Shown here piece after piece: positions 38,655 through 48,520 of a stretch of 64,000 nucleotides of DNA (the first letter of the stretch is position 1; each line of letters opens with the position of its first letter). This DNA comes from Candidatus Accumulibacter sp. 66-26 (GTDB lineage Bacteria; Pseudomonadota; Gammaproteobacteria; Burkholderiales; Rhodocyclaceae). Location of the stretch: positions 1 to 64,000 of the forward strand of contig MKUH01000018.1 in the NCBI GenBank assembly GCA_001897745.1, written 5' to 3'. The position numbers and the translations under genes were made by a program. The notes under the pieces are model-generated. The model saw only the letters and a program-made list of their open reading frames with translations. It was not told the origin of the DNA and made no database searches.

Positions 38655-39544
38655 TGAAAGCGGGTTTCAACTTTTTCGCCGCGCTCGTCGCCGCGGTCCT
38701 GATCGTTCTCGGTGCGTCGATCTTCACGGTCGACCAGCGTCAGCACGCCATTGTCTTCCAACTCGGCGAGGTGCGCGACGTGATCGCCGAGCCGGGCCTC
38801 TATCTGAAGTGGCCGATGATCCAGAACGTGCGCTATTTCGACAAGCGCATCCTGACGCTGGACAGCGTCGAGCCGGAACGCTTCATCACTTCCGAGAAGA
38901 AGAACGTGTTGGTCGATTCCTTCGTCAAGTGGCGCATCGTCGACCCCAAGCTGTATTACATCTCGGTCGCCGGCGACGAGGCGCGCGCCCGCACGCGTCT
39001 GGCGCAAACGGTGAATGCCGGTCTGCGCGAAGAGTTCGGCAAACGCACCGTGCATGACGTGGTCTCCGGCGAGCGCGACAAGATCATGGAGCAGATGCGC
39101 GAGAAGGCCGACCTCGACGCGCGCAAGATCGGCGTGCAGATCGTCGACGTGCGCGTCAAGCGCGTCGACCTGCCGTCCGAAGTCAGCGAGTCGGTCTACC
39201 GCCGGATGGAAGCCGAGCGCAAGCGCGTGGCCAACGAGCTGCGCTCGCAGGGTTCGGCCGAGGCGGAAAAGATTCGCGCCGACGCCGACAAGCAGCGCGA
39301 AGTGATCGTCGCCGAGGCCTATCGCGACGCCCAGAAGGTGAAGGGCGAGGGCGACGCCAAGGCGGCCTCGATCTACGCCCAGGCCTTTGGCCAGAACCCC
39401 GAGTTCTATTCCTTCTACCGCAGTCTCGAAGCCTACCGTAACAGCTTCAAGACCAAGAGCGACGTGCTCGTGGTCGAGCCGAACTCGGATTTCTTCAAGT
39501 ACATGAAGAGCGGCGGCCGGGGCGGCGAAAAATCGGCCAAATGA
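38654..39544 (+). CDS. hflC: FtsH-protease modulator HflC
   Basis: A 296-residue partner of HflK with an N-terminal membrane helix (about residues 5-25) and an SPFH domain ([20 protein letters not shown] onward), then a long helical region. Start ATG 38654 shares one base with the hflK stop; an in-frame TTG lies directly before it. It overlaps the DUF2065 gene by four bases. Confidence 0.95.
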   Translation: MKAGFNFFAALVAAVLIVLGASIFTVDQRQHAIVFQLGEVRDVIAEPGLYLKWPMIQNVRYFDKRILTLDSVEPERFITSEKKNVLVDSFVKWRIVDPKLYYISVAGDEARARTRLAQTVNAGLREEFGKRTVHDVVSGERDKIMEQMREKADLDARKIGVQIVDVRVKRVDLPSEVSESVYRRMEAERKRVANELRSQGSAEAEKIRADADKQREVIVAEAYRDAQKVKGEGDAKAASIYAQAFGQNPEFYSFYRSLEAYRNSFKTKSDVLVVEPNSDFFKYMKSGGRGGEKSAK

Positions 39545-39726
39545 GCACCAGCCTGCTGCTCGCCTTCGCGCTGATGCTCGTGCTCGAAGGCGTGGTGCCT
39601 TTTCTCGCGCCCAAGGCGTGGCGCGAGACTTTCCGTCGCCTGATCCAGTTTTCCGACGGACAGGTCCGTTTTCTCGGCCTGACCTCGATGTTGGTCGGCC
39701 TGATTTTGTTGATGATTTTCAGATGA
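39541..39726 (+). CDS. DUF2065 small membrane protein
   Basis: A 61-residue protein with two hydrophobic helices (about residues 3-22 and 44-60) separated by a basic stretch with [12 protein letters not shown], matching the DUF2065 (YjeT-like) family found between hflC and hisZ or purA. Function unknown. It overlaps hflC and hisZ by four bases each. Confidence 0.88.
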   Translation: MSTSLLLAFALMLVLEGVVPFLAPKAWRETFRRLIQFSDGQVRFLGLTSMLVGLILLMIFR

Positions 39727-40877
39727 ACTGGCTGCTTCCCGAATACACCGCCGACGCGCTGCCGCACGAAGCCGCGCAGATCGAGCGCCTGCGCCGCGCC
39801 GTGCTCGATCTCTTCCGCGTGCATGGCTACGAACTGGTGATGCCGCCTCTGATCGAGTATCTCGATTCGCTGCTCACCGGCTCCGGCTCCGATCTCAAGC
39901 TGCGCACCTTCAAGCTGGTCGACCAGCTGTCCGGACGCACGCTGGGCGTGCGCGCCGACATGACGCCGCAAGTGGCGCGCATCGACGCGCACCTGCTCAA
40001 CCGCCAGGGCGTGACCCGCCTGTGCTACTGCGACAGCGTGCTGCATACCCTGCCGGCGTCGCAGGCCGCGACGCGCGAACCGATCCAGCTCGGCGCCGAA
40101 CTCTACGGCTACACCGGCGTCGCCGCCGACCTCGAAGCCATCCGCCTGATGGCGGCTGCGCTCGCCTGTGCCGGCACGCCGGCCTTCCGTATCGACCTCA
40201 GCCACGTCGGCGTCTTCCGCGCCCTGGCCAAGGCGGCGGGGCTCGATGCCGAGGCCGAGCTGAGCGTGCTGCAGCTGCTGCAGGTCAAGGACGTGCCCAG
40301 CCTGCACGAGCGCTGCGCCGCGCTGGCCGAGCCCTATCGCTCGGCGCTGCTGCGCCTGCCTGAACTGTACGGCGGCGCCGAAGTGCTCGACGACGCCGCG
40401 CGCGAGCTGCCTGCGCTGCCTGAGATCACCGCCGCGCTCGACGCGCTGCGCCAGTTGCAGGCGGGCATGCCGGAACTGCCGCTGTCCTTCGATTTCTCGG
40501 ATCTGCGCGGCTATCATTATCACAATGGCGTCGTTTTCGCCGCCTACTACCCCGGTTTCCCGAGCGCCGTTGCGCTGGGTGGGCGCTACGACGGCGCCGG
40601 TAGCGCCTTCGGGCGTGCCCGGCCGGCCACGGGCTTCTCGATGGATTTGCGCGAGATCGCCCGTCTGGCGGCAGCCGGCCCGCAGGCTGCTGCCATCCTC
40701 GCGCCGCATGCGGGGGGCGACGCGCGCCTGGCGGCGGCCGTCGCCGATCTGCGCGCGCGCGGGGAAATCGTCGTCGAACTGCTGCCCGGTGAAACGGTCT
40801 GCGAAGGTCCGCGCTGCGATCGGCAACTGGCCGAACGGGACGGGCAATGGATTATTCAAGCAATCAACAGGGATTGA
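39723..40877 (+). CDS. hisZ: ATP phosphoribosyltransferase regulatory subunit HisZ
   Basis: A 384-residue HisRS paralogue without synthetase activity that forms the active complex with the short form of HisG in histidine biosynthesis. Similarity to class II synthetases is visible in [29 protein letters not shown] and the [27 protein letters not shown] region. hisG itself is not nearby, but HisZ implies a short-form HisG elsewhere. purA follows after 8 bases. Confidence 0.93.
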   Translation: MNWLLPEYTADALPHEAAQIERLRRAVLDLFRVHGYELVMPPLIEYLDSLLTGSGSDLKLRTFKLVDQLSGRTLGVRADMTPQVARIDAHLLNRQGVTRLCYCDSVLHTLPASQAATREPIQLGAELYGYTGVAADLEAIRLMAAALACAGTPAFRIDLSHVGVFRALAKAAGLDAEAELSVLQLLQVKDVPSLHERCAALAEPYRSALLRLPELYGGAEVLDDAARELPALPEITAALDALRQLQAGMPELPLSFDFSDLRGYHYHNGVVFAAYYPGFPSAVALGGRYDGAGSAFGRARPATGFSMDLREIARLAAAGPQAAAILAPHAGGDARLAAAVADLRARGEIVVELLPGETVCEGPRCDRQLAERDGQWIIQAINRD

Positions 40878-40885
40878 TCTGAGAA

Positions 40886-42193
<1,308 letters not shown>

Positions 42194-42206
42194 GGAAACG
42201 TTGAAG

Positions 42207-42235
42207 AGGCCGGCTTCAAGCCGGCCTTGTTTTTT
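42207..42235 (+). terminator. Rho-independent terminator after purA
   Basis: AGGCCGGCT and AGCCGGCCT form a perfect 9-bp stem with a TCA loop, followed by TGTTTTTT. Confidence 0.9.
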
Positions 42236-42289
42236 ATCGGCCGGTAATTGCAGTTGGCCCGGGGTGAATTGGAGAAAAGTTGGAAAAGA

Positions 42290-42327
42290 CGCTGAAAAAG
42301 AAAAAGCCAGCTAAAAAGCTGGCTTTT
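42290..42327 (-). terminator. Terminator of tRNA-Leu (possibly bidirectional)
   Basis: AAAAGCCAGC and GCTGGCTTTT (42302-42327) form a perfect 10-bp stem with a TAAAAA loop. On the minus strand the stem is followed by a T-rich run (42290-42305), 10 bases after the tRNA 3' end. Confidence 0.85.
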
Positions 42328-42336
42328 CTCGAATCT

Positions 42337-42423
42337 TGGTGCCCAGGAGAGGACTCGAACCTCCACAGTGTTGCCACCACCAGGACCTGAACCTGGCGCG
42401 TCTACCAATTTCGCCACCTGGGC
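42337..42423 (-). tRNA. tRNA-Leu (anticodon CAG)
   Basis: Reading the minus strand gives an 87-base tRNA with acceptor stem GCCCAGG/CCTGGGC, encoded 3' ACCA, D arm with GGTAGACG, anticodon stem CCAGG/CCTGG around loop TTCAGGT (anticodon CAG), a long variable arm typical of leucine tRNAs and the T loop GTTCGAGTC. It decodes CTG, the dominant leucine codon in this GC-rich genome. It has its own consensus promoter and terminator. Confidence 0.97.
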
Positions 42424-42440
42424 CTTGCGAAGAAGGCCGC

Positions 42441-42468
42441 ATTATAGAGGAACCAAATAAAGTGTCAA
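42441..42468 (-). promoter_or_regulatory. Consensus sigma-70 promoter of tRNA-Leu
   Basis: TTGACA (42463-42468) and TATAAT (42441-42446), both exact consensus on the minus strand, are 16 bases apart. Predicted start is about 10 bases before the tRNA. The -35 covers the GTG start codon of rnr on the opposite strand. Confidence 0.9.
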
Positions 42469-44918
42469 CAAAAAAACTGTCGAAAATTAGAAAAAGCGAT
42501 CCCCATTTCGAACGGGAGTCGAAAAACTACGAGCATCCCCTGCCGTCGCGCGAATACGTGCTGCAGCTTCTCGAGGAGCAGGGCCGTCCGGTGAGCTTCG
42601 ATGCGCTCTGCGCTCTGCTCGACATCCAGCCGCATGAGGCCGAGATGTTCCAGCGCCGCCTCGGTGCGATGGAGCGCGAGGCGCAGCTGATGCGCAACCG
42701 CAAGGGCGCCTACATCGTTCCGGAAAAGGCCAGCCTGATTTCCGGGCGCATCGAAGGGCACGCCGACGGCTACGGCTTCCTGGTGCCGGACGACGGCGGC
42801 GACGATCTCTTCCTCGACGCCAAGCAGATGTCCAAGGTGCTGCACGGCGACCGCGCGCTGGCGCGCGTCGTCGGCCTGGACCGCAAGGGCAGGCGCGAAG
42901 GCGCCATCGTCGAGGTGCTCGAACGCGCCAACAGCAGGGTCGTCGGGCGCGTTCTGATCGAGCACGGGATCGCCGTCGTCGTTCCCGAGAACCGGCGCAT
43001 CAACCAGGACATCCTGGTGACGCCGGACGGCTCGCTGAAGGTCAAGGCAGGACAGGTCGTGATGATCGAGATCATCGAGCAGCCGACGCGCCATGCGCAG
43101 CCGATCGGGCGGATCACCGAGGTGCTCGGCAATTACGCCGATCCCGGCATGGAGATCGAGATCGCGCTGCGCAAGCACGACCTGCCTTTCGAGTTTTCGG
43201 CGAAGGCGCTCGACGAGACGAAGGCATTGCCCGACAAGGTGAGGAAAAGCGAATGGGAAGGCCGCGTCGACATCCGCGACCTACCGCTCGTGACCATCGA
43301 CGGCGAGACCGCCAAGGACTTCGACGACGCGGTGTTCGCCGAGAAGAGGGGACGCGGCTGGCGCCTCGTCGTGGCGATCGCCGACGTCAGCCACTACGTG
43401 CGGCCGGGCATGACGCTCGACCGTGAGGCGCAGGATCGCGGCAACTCGGTGTATTTCCCGCGCCGCGTGATCCCGATGCTGCCCGAAAAGCTCTCCAACG
43501 GCCTGTGCTCGCTCAACCCCGACGTCGAGCGGCTGGCCATGGTGTGCGACATGGATATCAACAACCGCGGCGAGATCAAGGGTTACAAATTCTATCCGGC
43601 CGTCTTTCGCTCGCAGGCCCGCCTGACTTACACGCAGGTGTGGGACTGGCTGTCCGGCGCGGCGAAGCCGGAGAGCGACGTGCACCGCGCTCTGCAGCCG
43701 CACGTGCAGGCGCTCTACGCGCTGTTCAAGATACTGCTCAAGGCGCGCGGCGAGCGCGGCGCCATCGATTTCGAGACGATCGAGACGATGATGCTGTTCA
43801 ACGATCAGGGCAAGATCGACAACATCGTTCCCGTCGTGCGCAACGACGCGCACCGCCTGATCGAGGAGTGCATGCTGGCGGCCAACGTCTGCGCCTCGGC
43901 CTTTCTCGAAAAGAACAAGCAGGCCTGCCTGTACCGCATCCACGAAGGCCCGACGCCGGAGAAGCTCGAAGGGCTGCGCAACTTCCTCAAGGAGTTCGGC
44001 CTCGACCTGCCCGGCGGCGACGAGCCGAGCGCCAAGGACTACGGCTCCCTGCTCGAGAAGATCAAGCCGCGCCCGGATGCCCAGCTGCTGCAGACGGTGA
44101 TGCTGCGCTCGCTGCGCCAGGCCATGTACAGCCCGGACAACGTCGGCCACTTCGGCCTCGCCTACGAGCACTACACGCACTTCACCTCGCCGATCCGCCG
44201 CTACCCCGATCTCCTCGTGCATCGCTCGATCAAGGCCGTGCTCGAAGGCACGCGCTACACGCCGGGCAGCTGGGACGACATCGGCCTGCATTGCTCGATG
44301 ACCGAGCGGCGTGCTGATGAGGCGACGCGCGACGTGAACAACTGGCTCAAGTGCTACTACATGCGCGACCGGATCGGCGAAGAGTTCGACGGCACGATCG
44401 CCGCCGTCGTGCCTTTCGGCGTCTTCGTCGCGCTCGACTCGGTCTATGTCGAAGGTCTGCTGCACGTTTCCGAACTCGGCGAGGATTATTTCCAGTACGA
44501 CAACGTCAAGCACCAGATGCTCGGCGAGCGTAGCGGCAAGCGCTATCGCCTGGGCGACCGTCTGCGCGTGAAGCTGGTGCGCGCCGATCTGGAGACCGGG
44601 CGCGTCGATTTCGTGCTCGGCGAGACGCCGAGTCCGAAGGCGCAGCCGGCCGACGCCAAGGCGGAAAAGAAAAGCGCTTTCAAGAAGATGGTCGACGCCG
44701 CGGCGAAGGCGATCTCCGGCGTGACCGAGAAGGGGCGCGCCAAGCGGGCGGCAGAGAAAACTGCCAAGGCGCCGGTAAAGGACGACCGGGCAGCGGGGAA
44801 AGCCGCGAAGCCCGCTGCGAAAGCGGCTCCGGCGAAGGCGGCGGGCGGCAAGCGGGGCGTCGGGAAGGCCGAGAAGGAAGCCAAGGCGCCGGCCAAGCGC
44901 CCTAGGAAACGATCCTGA
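42462..44918 (+). CDS. rnr: Ribonuclease R
   Basis: The 818-residue 3'-5' exoribonuclease degrades structured RNA. An N-terminal helix-turn-helix and cold-shock domains precede the RNB catalytic domain (DGETAKDFDDAVF, with the metal-binding aspartates) and an S1 domain (about residues 640-720), then a Lys/Ala-rich tail. The start is chosen as GTG 42462: it follows AGAGGA at 42446-42451, and the downstream residues KNYEHPLPSRE match the family N-terminus; the frame is open further upstream through the tRNA, which cannot be coding. The 3' end overlaps the convergent carbonic anhydrase gene by 17 bases. Confidence 0.94.
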   Translation: MSTKKLSKIRKSDPHFERESKNYEHPLPSREYVLQLLEEQGRPVSFDALCALLDIQPHEAEMFQRRLGAMEREAQLMRNRKGAYIVPEKASLISGRIEGHADGYGFLVPDDGGDDLFLDAKQMSKVLHGDRALARVVGLDRKGRREGAIVEVLERANSRVVGRVLIEHGIAVVVPENRRINQDILVTPDGSLKVKAGQVVMIEIIEQPTRHAQPIGRITEVLGNYADPGMEIEIALRKHDLPFEFSAKALDETKALPDKVRKSEWEGRVDIRDLPLVTIDGETAKDFDDAVFAEKRGRGWRLVVAIADVSHYVRPGMTLDREAQDRGNSVYFPRRVIPMLPEKLSNGLCSLNPDVERLAMVCDMDINNRGEIKGYKFYPAVFRSQARLTYTQVWDWLSGAAKPESDVHRALQPHVQALYALFKILLKARGERGAIDFETIETMMLFNDQGKIDNIVPVVRNDAHRLIEECMLAANVCASAFLEKNKQACLYRIHEGPTPEKLEGLRNFLKEFGLDLPGGDEPSAKDYGSLLEKIKPRPDAQLLQTVMLRSLRQAMYSPDNVGHFGLAYEHYTHFTSPIRRYPDLLVHRSIKAVLEGTRYTPGSWDDIGLHCSMTERRADEATRDVNNWLKCYYMRDRIGEEFDGTIAAVVPFGVFVALDSVYVEGLLHVSELGEDYFQYDNVKHQMLGERSGKRYRLGDRLRVKLVRADLETGRVDFVLGETPSPKAQPADAKAEKKSAFKKMVDAAAKAISGVTEKGRAKRAAEKTAKAPVKDDRAAGKAAKPAAKAAPAKAAGGKRGVGKAEKEAKAPAKRPRKRS

Positions 44919-45486
44919 TCTCGCCGCTGGCGATGTCGTAGACCCAGCCGCTGATGCGTAGCGCGCCGCCAGCCATGGCGCGCGCGACGAAAGGGTATTC
45001 GCGCAGGTGGTCGAGTTGCAGGCGGACGTTTTCCTCGACGATCAGCTGGTGGCGCTTCTCGGGGCTGACGTCGATGTGCAGGCCGGCGAGCTTCTGATCG
45101 ACGCGCGACCGGGCTTTTTGCGCGTTGATCAGCCAGATCGGGATGTAGCGGTCCTCGGCGTCCTCGTTGTCCAGCGCCTGGATGCCGCCGCAGCCGTAAT
45201 GGCCGCAGACGACGATGTCGGGGATGTTCAGGTGGTTGATCGAGAACTCGAGGACGGCCGACAGGTTCCAGTCGTTGGTCGCCACGATGTTGCCGACGTT
45301 GCGATGCACGAAGACCTCGCCGGGCCGCGTCTGCGTGATCGTATTGACCGGCACGCGCGAGTCCGAGCAGCCGATCCACAGCACGGTCGGCTTCTGCACC
45401 TTGGCCAGTTCGTCGAAGTAGGGCCGCTCGCGCTCGAACACCTCGGCGACGAACTTCTTGTTTCCCTCCAGCAGGCTGGTGATCAT
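44902..45486 (-). CDS. can: Beta-class carbonic anhydrase
   Basis: A 194-residue zinc enzyme interconverting CO2 and bicarbonate. Zinc ligands and the catalytic dyad are visible: C40, D42, R44 (CSDSR), H96 and C99 (HYGC). Length and motifs match E. coli Can. GGAGGAG lies just before ATG 45486. It is inserted in the opposite direction between rnr and rlmB. Bicarbonate supply for acetyl-CoA carboxylase is a known role of the family. Confidence 0.95.
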   Translation of the reverse strand: MITSLLEGNKKFVAEVFERERPYFDELAKVQKPTVLWIGCSDSRVPVNTITQTRPGEVFVHRNVGNIVATNDWNLSAVLEFSINHLNIPDIVVCGHYGCGGIQALDNEDAEDRYIPIWLINAQKARSRVDQKLAGLHIDVSPEKRHQLIVEENVRLQLDHLREYPFVARAMAGGALRISGWVYDIASGEIRIVS

Positions 45487-45531
45487 CGTCTCCTCCCCCG
45501 TGTATGTTTAGGGCGCCCCGCTGCGTGGCGG

Positions 45532-45537
45532 TAGAAT
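45532..45537 (+). promoter_or_regulatory. Putative -10 element (TAGAAT) of rlmB
   Basis: TAGAAT in the context GGTAGAATGG is 30 bases before the rlmB ATG; the -35 is weak. Confidence 0.45.
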
Positions 45538-45566
45538 GGCGCCTCGATTCTCCGGAAAGCTTCTCC

Positions 45567-46304
45567 ATGTCCCAGACCCGCTTCATCCACGGCTTCCACG
45601 CCATCATCGCCAAGCTGCGCCACCAGCCGGACGCGATCCAGGAAATCTTCATCGACGCGCAGCGCCAGGACGCGCGCGCACGCGACCTGCTGCGCCACGC
45701 CGAATTGCACAAGGTGCGCGTCATGCCGGTCGACGGCAAGCGCCTGGAAGGCATGGCCGGCGGCAATGCGCGGCACCAGGGCGTGGTCGCCTGCATCACC
45801 GCCGACCAGCGCCACGTTTCGCTCGACGACGTGCTCGACACGCTCGAGGAACCGGCCTTCCTGCTCGTCCTCGACGGCGTGCAGGACCCGCACAACCTCG
45901 GCGCCTGCCTGCGCGTCGCCGACGCGGTCGGCGCGCACGCCGTGATCGCGCCCAAGGACCGCGCCGTCGGCCTCACGCAGACGGCGATCAAGGTCGCCAG
46001 CGGCGCCGCCGAGAGCGTTCCCTACATCACCGTGACCAATCTTGCGCGCACCCTGCGCGAACTCAAGGAACGCGACATCTGGGTGATCGGCACCGACGCC
46101 GAAGCGAAAGAGGATCTCTATACCGCGCAGTGGCCGCAGGCGACCGCCTGGGTGCTCGGCGCCGAGGGCGACGGCATGCGCCGCCTGACGCGCGATACCT
46201 GCGACCAGCTGGTGACCATCCCGATGCTCGGCTCGGTGCAGAGCCTCAACGTCTCGGTGGCGAGCGGCGTCTGCCTCTACGAAGCGCGCCGCCGGCGAAC
46301 CTGA
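45567..46304 (+). CDS. rlmB: 23S rRNA (Gm2251-2'-O)-methyltransferase RlmB
   Basis: A 245-residue SPOUT methyltransferase with an N-terminal substrate-binding domain (about residues 1-75) and the knotted catalytic domain: [31 protein letters not shown] and [17 protein letters not shown] are the three family motifs. ATG 45567 gives the family N-terminus ([12 protein letters not shown]). It normally follows rnr; here can lies between. Confidence 0.95.
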   Translation: MSQTRFIHGFHAIIAKLRHQPDAIQEIFIDAQRQDARARDLLRHAELHKVRVMPVDGKRLEGMAGGNARHQGVVACITADQRHVSLDDVLDTLEEPAFLLVLDGVQDPHNLGACLRVADAVGAHAVIAPKDRAVGLTQTAIKVASGAAESVPYITVTNLARTLRELKERDIWVIGTDAEAKEDLYTAQWPQATAWVLGAEGDGMRRLTRDTCDQLVTIPMLGSVQSLNVSVASGVCLYEARRRRT

Positions 46305-46312
46305 TGGGTGAG

Positions 46313-46346
46313 GCATGCATTTCTCGGAAGCCATGAAATGCATGTC
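46313..46346. repeat. Short inverted repeat with core CATGAAATGCATG
   Basis: GCATGCATTTC (46313-46323) and GAAATGCATGT (46335-46345) form a 10-11-bp hairpin directly after rlmB. The same core (CATGAAAT..ATG) occurs twice more, in each terminal repeat of the adjacent element. There is no T-run, so a terminator is unlikely. Confidence 0.7.
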
Positions 46347-46356
46347 GGGGCAGCCC

Positions 46357-46625
46357 AGGGTGTGTTGGCATACATTTCGTGGAGCGCGTTGTGACGAGGG
46401 GGCTGTGACTACTAGGCGCGCGCCGCCGCCCGCACCGAGGTGCGGGCAAGGGGCGTAACGACGTAGGCGCGGCCCCCTCGTCACAGACCTTCGGGACGGC
46501 CACTGAACGGGCGCATCGCCGCGTTGCGCCGGCTAGCCTGGTGCCAGCCGGGCGGTGCCGCCGCGCCTTGCGCTGCATCCCGTTCAGTGGTCGTCACGCC
46601 CATGAAATATATGTCAACACACCCT
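46357..46625. repeat. 269-bp nested palindromic element with 26-bp terminal inverted repeats (MITE-like)
   Basis: The ends, 46357-46382 and 46600-46625, are inverted repeats of 26 bases with three mismatches, beginning AGGGTGTGTTG. Inside are a 13-bp perfect inverted repeat (GTGACGAGGGGGC 46391-46403 with 46472-46484) enclosing a hairpin CCCGCAC/GTGCGGG (46429-46446), and a 12-bp perfect repeat (CCACTGAACGGG 46500-46511 with 46579-46590). As RNA or single-stranded DNA this gives a three-way junction with two arms. No open frame with recognisable content is inside. The right end covers the livM stop codon. It accounts for nearly all of the 319-base gap between rlmB and livM. No target-site duplication is evident. 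Confidence 0.7.
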
Positions 46626-47559
46626 AGCGCCCGACCATTCTCCGGTAGAGCGCCGCGGCTTCGCCGACGATGCCGCGCCGGAAGGCGAGGACGCAGAGCA
46701 CGAAAATGCCGCCCATGATGACGGTGACCAGCGAGCCGACCTTGTCGGCCAGTTCGTTCTGCAAGGTGACGATGACCGAGGCGCCGACCACCGGTCCGAA
46801 GATGGTGCCCATGCCGCCGAGCAGCGTCATCAGCACGACCTCGCCCGAGGCGTGCCAGTGCGCGTCGGTCAGCGTCGCGAACTTGAAGACCAGCGTCTTG
46901 GTCGCGCCGGCCAGCCCGGCCAGCCCGGCCGAGAGGACGAAGGCGAGGAGCTTGTACTTCGCCACGTCGTAGCCGAGCGAGACGACGCGCGCCTCGTTCT
47001 CGCGGATCGCCTTGAGGATCTGCCCGAACGGCGAATGGATGGTGCGCTGGATCAGCCAGAAGGCGCCGACGCAGATGGTCAGCACGACGTAGTAGAGATT
47101 GCGGTCGTCGGCGAGGTCGATGACGCCGAACAGGTAGCCGCGCGGCACGCCCTGCAGGCCGTCCTCGCCGCCGGTGAAGGGCGCCTGGATGAAGATGAAA
47201 TAGACCATCTGCGCGAGCGCCAGCGTGACCATCGCGAAATAGATTCCCGAGCGGCGGATGGCGAGTACGCCGAACACCCAGCCGAGCGCGGCGGCGGCCA
47301 GCGTGCCGGCGAGCAGGCCGAGTTCGGTCGGCCAGGCCCAGGCCTTGAGGACGTGCCCGGTGACGTAGGCGGCGCTGCCGAGGAAGGCGGCGTGGCCGAA
47401 GGAGAGCAGGCCGGTGTAGCCGAGCAGCAGGTTGAAGGCGCAGGCGAACAGGGCGAAGCAGAGGATCTTCATCACCAGCACCGGGTAGAGCACCAGCGGC
47501 GCGGCGAGCAGGGCGACGAGCAGGGCCAGGTAGGCGAGCAGGATTCTCTTGTCGGTCAT
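46624..47559 (-). CDS. livM: Branched-chain amino acid type ABC transporter permease LivM
   Basis: A 311-residue membrane permease with about nine helices and the family motif LLLGYTGLLSFGHAAFLG, and the cytoplasmic coupling segment AIRENEARVVSLGYDVAKYKLLAF. It pairs with LivH in a HAAT-family importer for branched-chain or related amino acids or amides. Its stop codon lies in the right terminal repeat of the palindromic element. The start overlaps the livH stop. Confidence 0.93.
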   Translation of the reverse strand: MTDKRILLAYLALLVALLAAPLVLYPVLVMKILCFALFACAFNLLLGYTGLLSFGHAAFLGSAAYVTGHVLKAWAWPTELGLLAGTLAAAALGWVFGVLAIRRSGIYFAMVTLALAQMVYFIFIQAPFTGGEDGLQGVPRGYLFGVIDLADDRNLYYVVLTICVGAFWLIQRTIHSPFGQILKAIRENEARVVSLGYDVAKYKLLAFVLSAGLAGLAGATKTLVFKFATLTDAHWHASGEVVLMTLLGGMGTIFGPVVGASVIVTLQNELADKVGSLVTVIMGGIFVLCVLAFRRGIVGEAAALYRRMVGR

Positions 47560-48440
47560 TTTTCTTTACCGAAAAGTCCGGCCGGGCGGAGCAGCAGGAC
47601 GATGGCCATGATGATGAAGACGACGGTGGATGAGGCTTCGGCGTAGAACACCTTGGTCAGTCCCTCGATGACGCCCAGCCCGAGGCCGGTGAGGATGGAG
47701 CCGAGGATGGAGCCCATGCCGCCGATGACGACCACGGCGAAGACGACGATGATCAGGTTGGAGCCCATCAGCGGGCTGACCTGGAATGCCGGCGCCGCGA
47801 GCACGCCGGCGAAGCCGGCGAGGCCGACGCCGAAGCCGTAGGTGAGCATCACCATCAGCGGCACGTTGATGCCGAAGGCCTGGGTCAGCTGCGGGTTTTC
47901 GGTGGCGGCGCGCAGGTAGGCGCCGAGCTGCGTCTTCTCGATGATGAACCAGGTCGCCAGGCAGACCGTCAGCGAGACGCCGATGATCCAGGCGCGGTAC
48001 TTGGGCAGGAACATGAAGCCGAGGTTGAGGGCGCCGGAGAGTTCGTCGGGAATCGCGTAGGGCAGGCCGGAGACGCCGTACTGGTAGCGGAACAGGCCTT
48101 CGATGACGAGGGCGAGGCCGAAGGTCAGGAGCAGGCCGTACAGGTGGTCGAGCTTGTACAGCCACTGCAGCATGGTGCGTTCGATGACGACGCCGATCAG
48201 GCCGACGGCCAGCGGCACCAGGAGCAGCGACCACCAGTAGCTGATGCCCCAGTAGGTGAGTCCCATCCAGGCGAGGAAGGCGCCGGCCATGTAGAGCGCG
48301 CCGTGCGCGAAGTTGATGATGTTGAGCATCCCGAAAATGACCGCCAGGCCGAGGCTGAGCATGGCGTAGAAGGAGCCGCTCACCAGCCCGAGCATCAGCT
48401 GGCCCATCAGTGCCGGCAAGGGCACGCCGAAAATTTCCAT
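47556..48440 (-). CDS. livH: Branched-chain amino acid type ABC transporter permease LivH
   Basis: A 294-residue membrane permease. The family motif GLAVIFGMLNIINFAHGALYM and the coupling loop AATENPQLTQAFGINV are visible; about eight hydrophobic helices. It is separated from livK by about 80 bases that contain a strong hairpin. It overlaps livM by four bases. Confidence 0.93.
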   Translation of the reverse strand: MEIFGVPLPALMGQLMLGLVSGSFYAMLSLGLAVIFGMLNIINFAHGALYMAGAFLAWMGLTYWGISYWWSLLLVPLAVGLIGVVIERTMLQWLYKLDHLYGLLLTFGLALVIEGLFRYQYGVSGLPYAIPDELSGALNLGFMFLPKYRAWIIGVSLTVCLATWFIIEKTQLGAYLRAATENPQLTQAFGINVPLMVMLTYGFGVGLAGFAGVLAAPAFQVSPLMGSNLIIVVFAVVVIGGMGSILGSILTGLGLGVIEGLTKVFYAEASSTVVFIIMAIVLLLRPAGLFGKEK

Positions 48441-48481
48441 CGTCTCCGCTCCGATCGTTCAGCTCACGGGGTCCGCTTCGC

Positions 48482-48512
48482 GGCGGGGGCGGCAGCCGCG
48501 CTCGCCCCCGCC
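48482..48512 (-). other. Intercistronic hairpin between livK and livH
   Basis: GGCGGGGGCG and CGCCCCCGCC form a perfect 10-bp stem with an 11-base loop just after the livK stop. No T-run follows on the minus strand; probably an mRNA-stabilising or attenuating structure. Confidence 0.6.
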
Positions 48513-48520
48513 GCGCCGGC

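Noticed and set aside
42336-42461. Upstream extension of the rnr frame through the tRNA-Leu region
   Set aside because: The DNA encodes a clear tRNA on the other strand and the extension has no similarity to RNase R N-termini.
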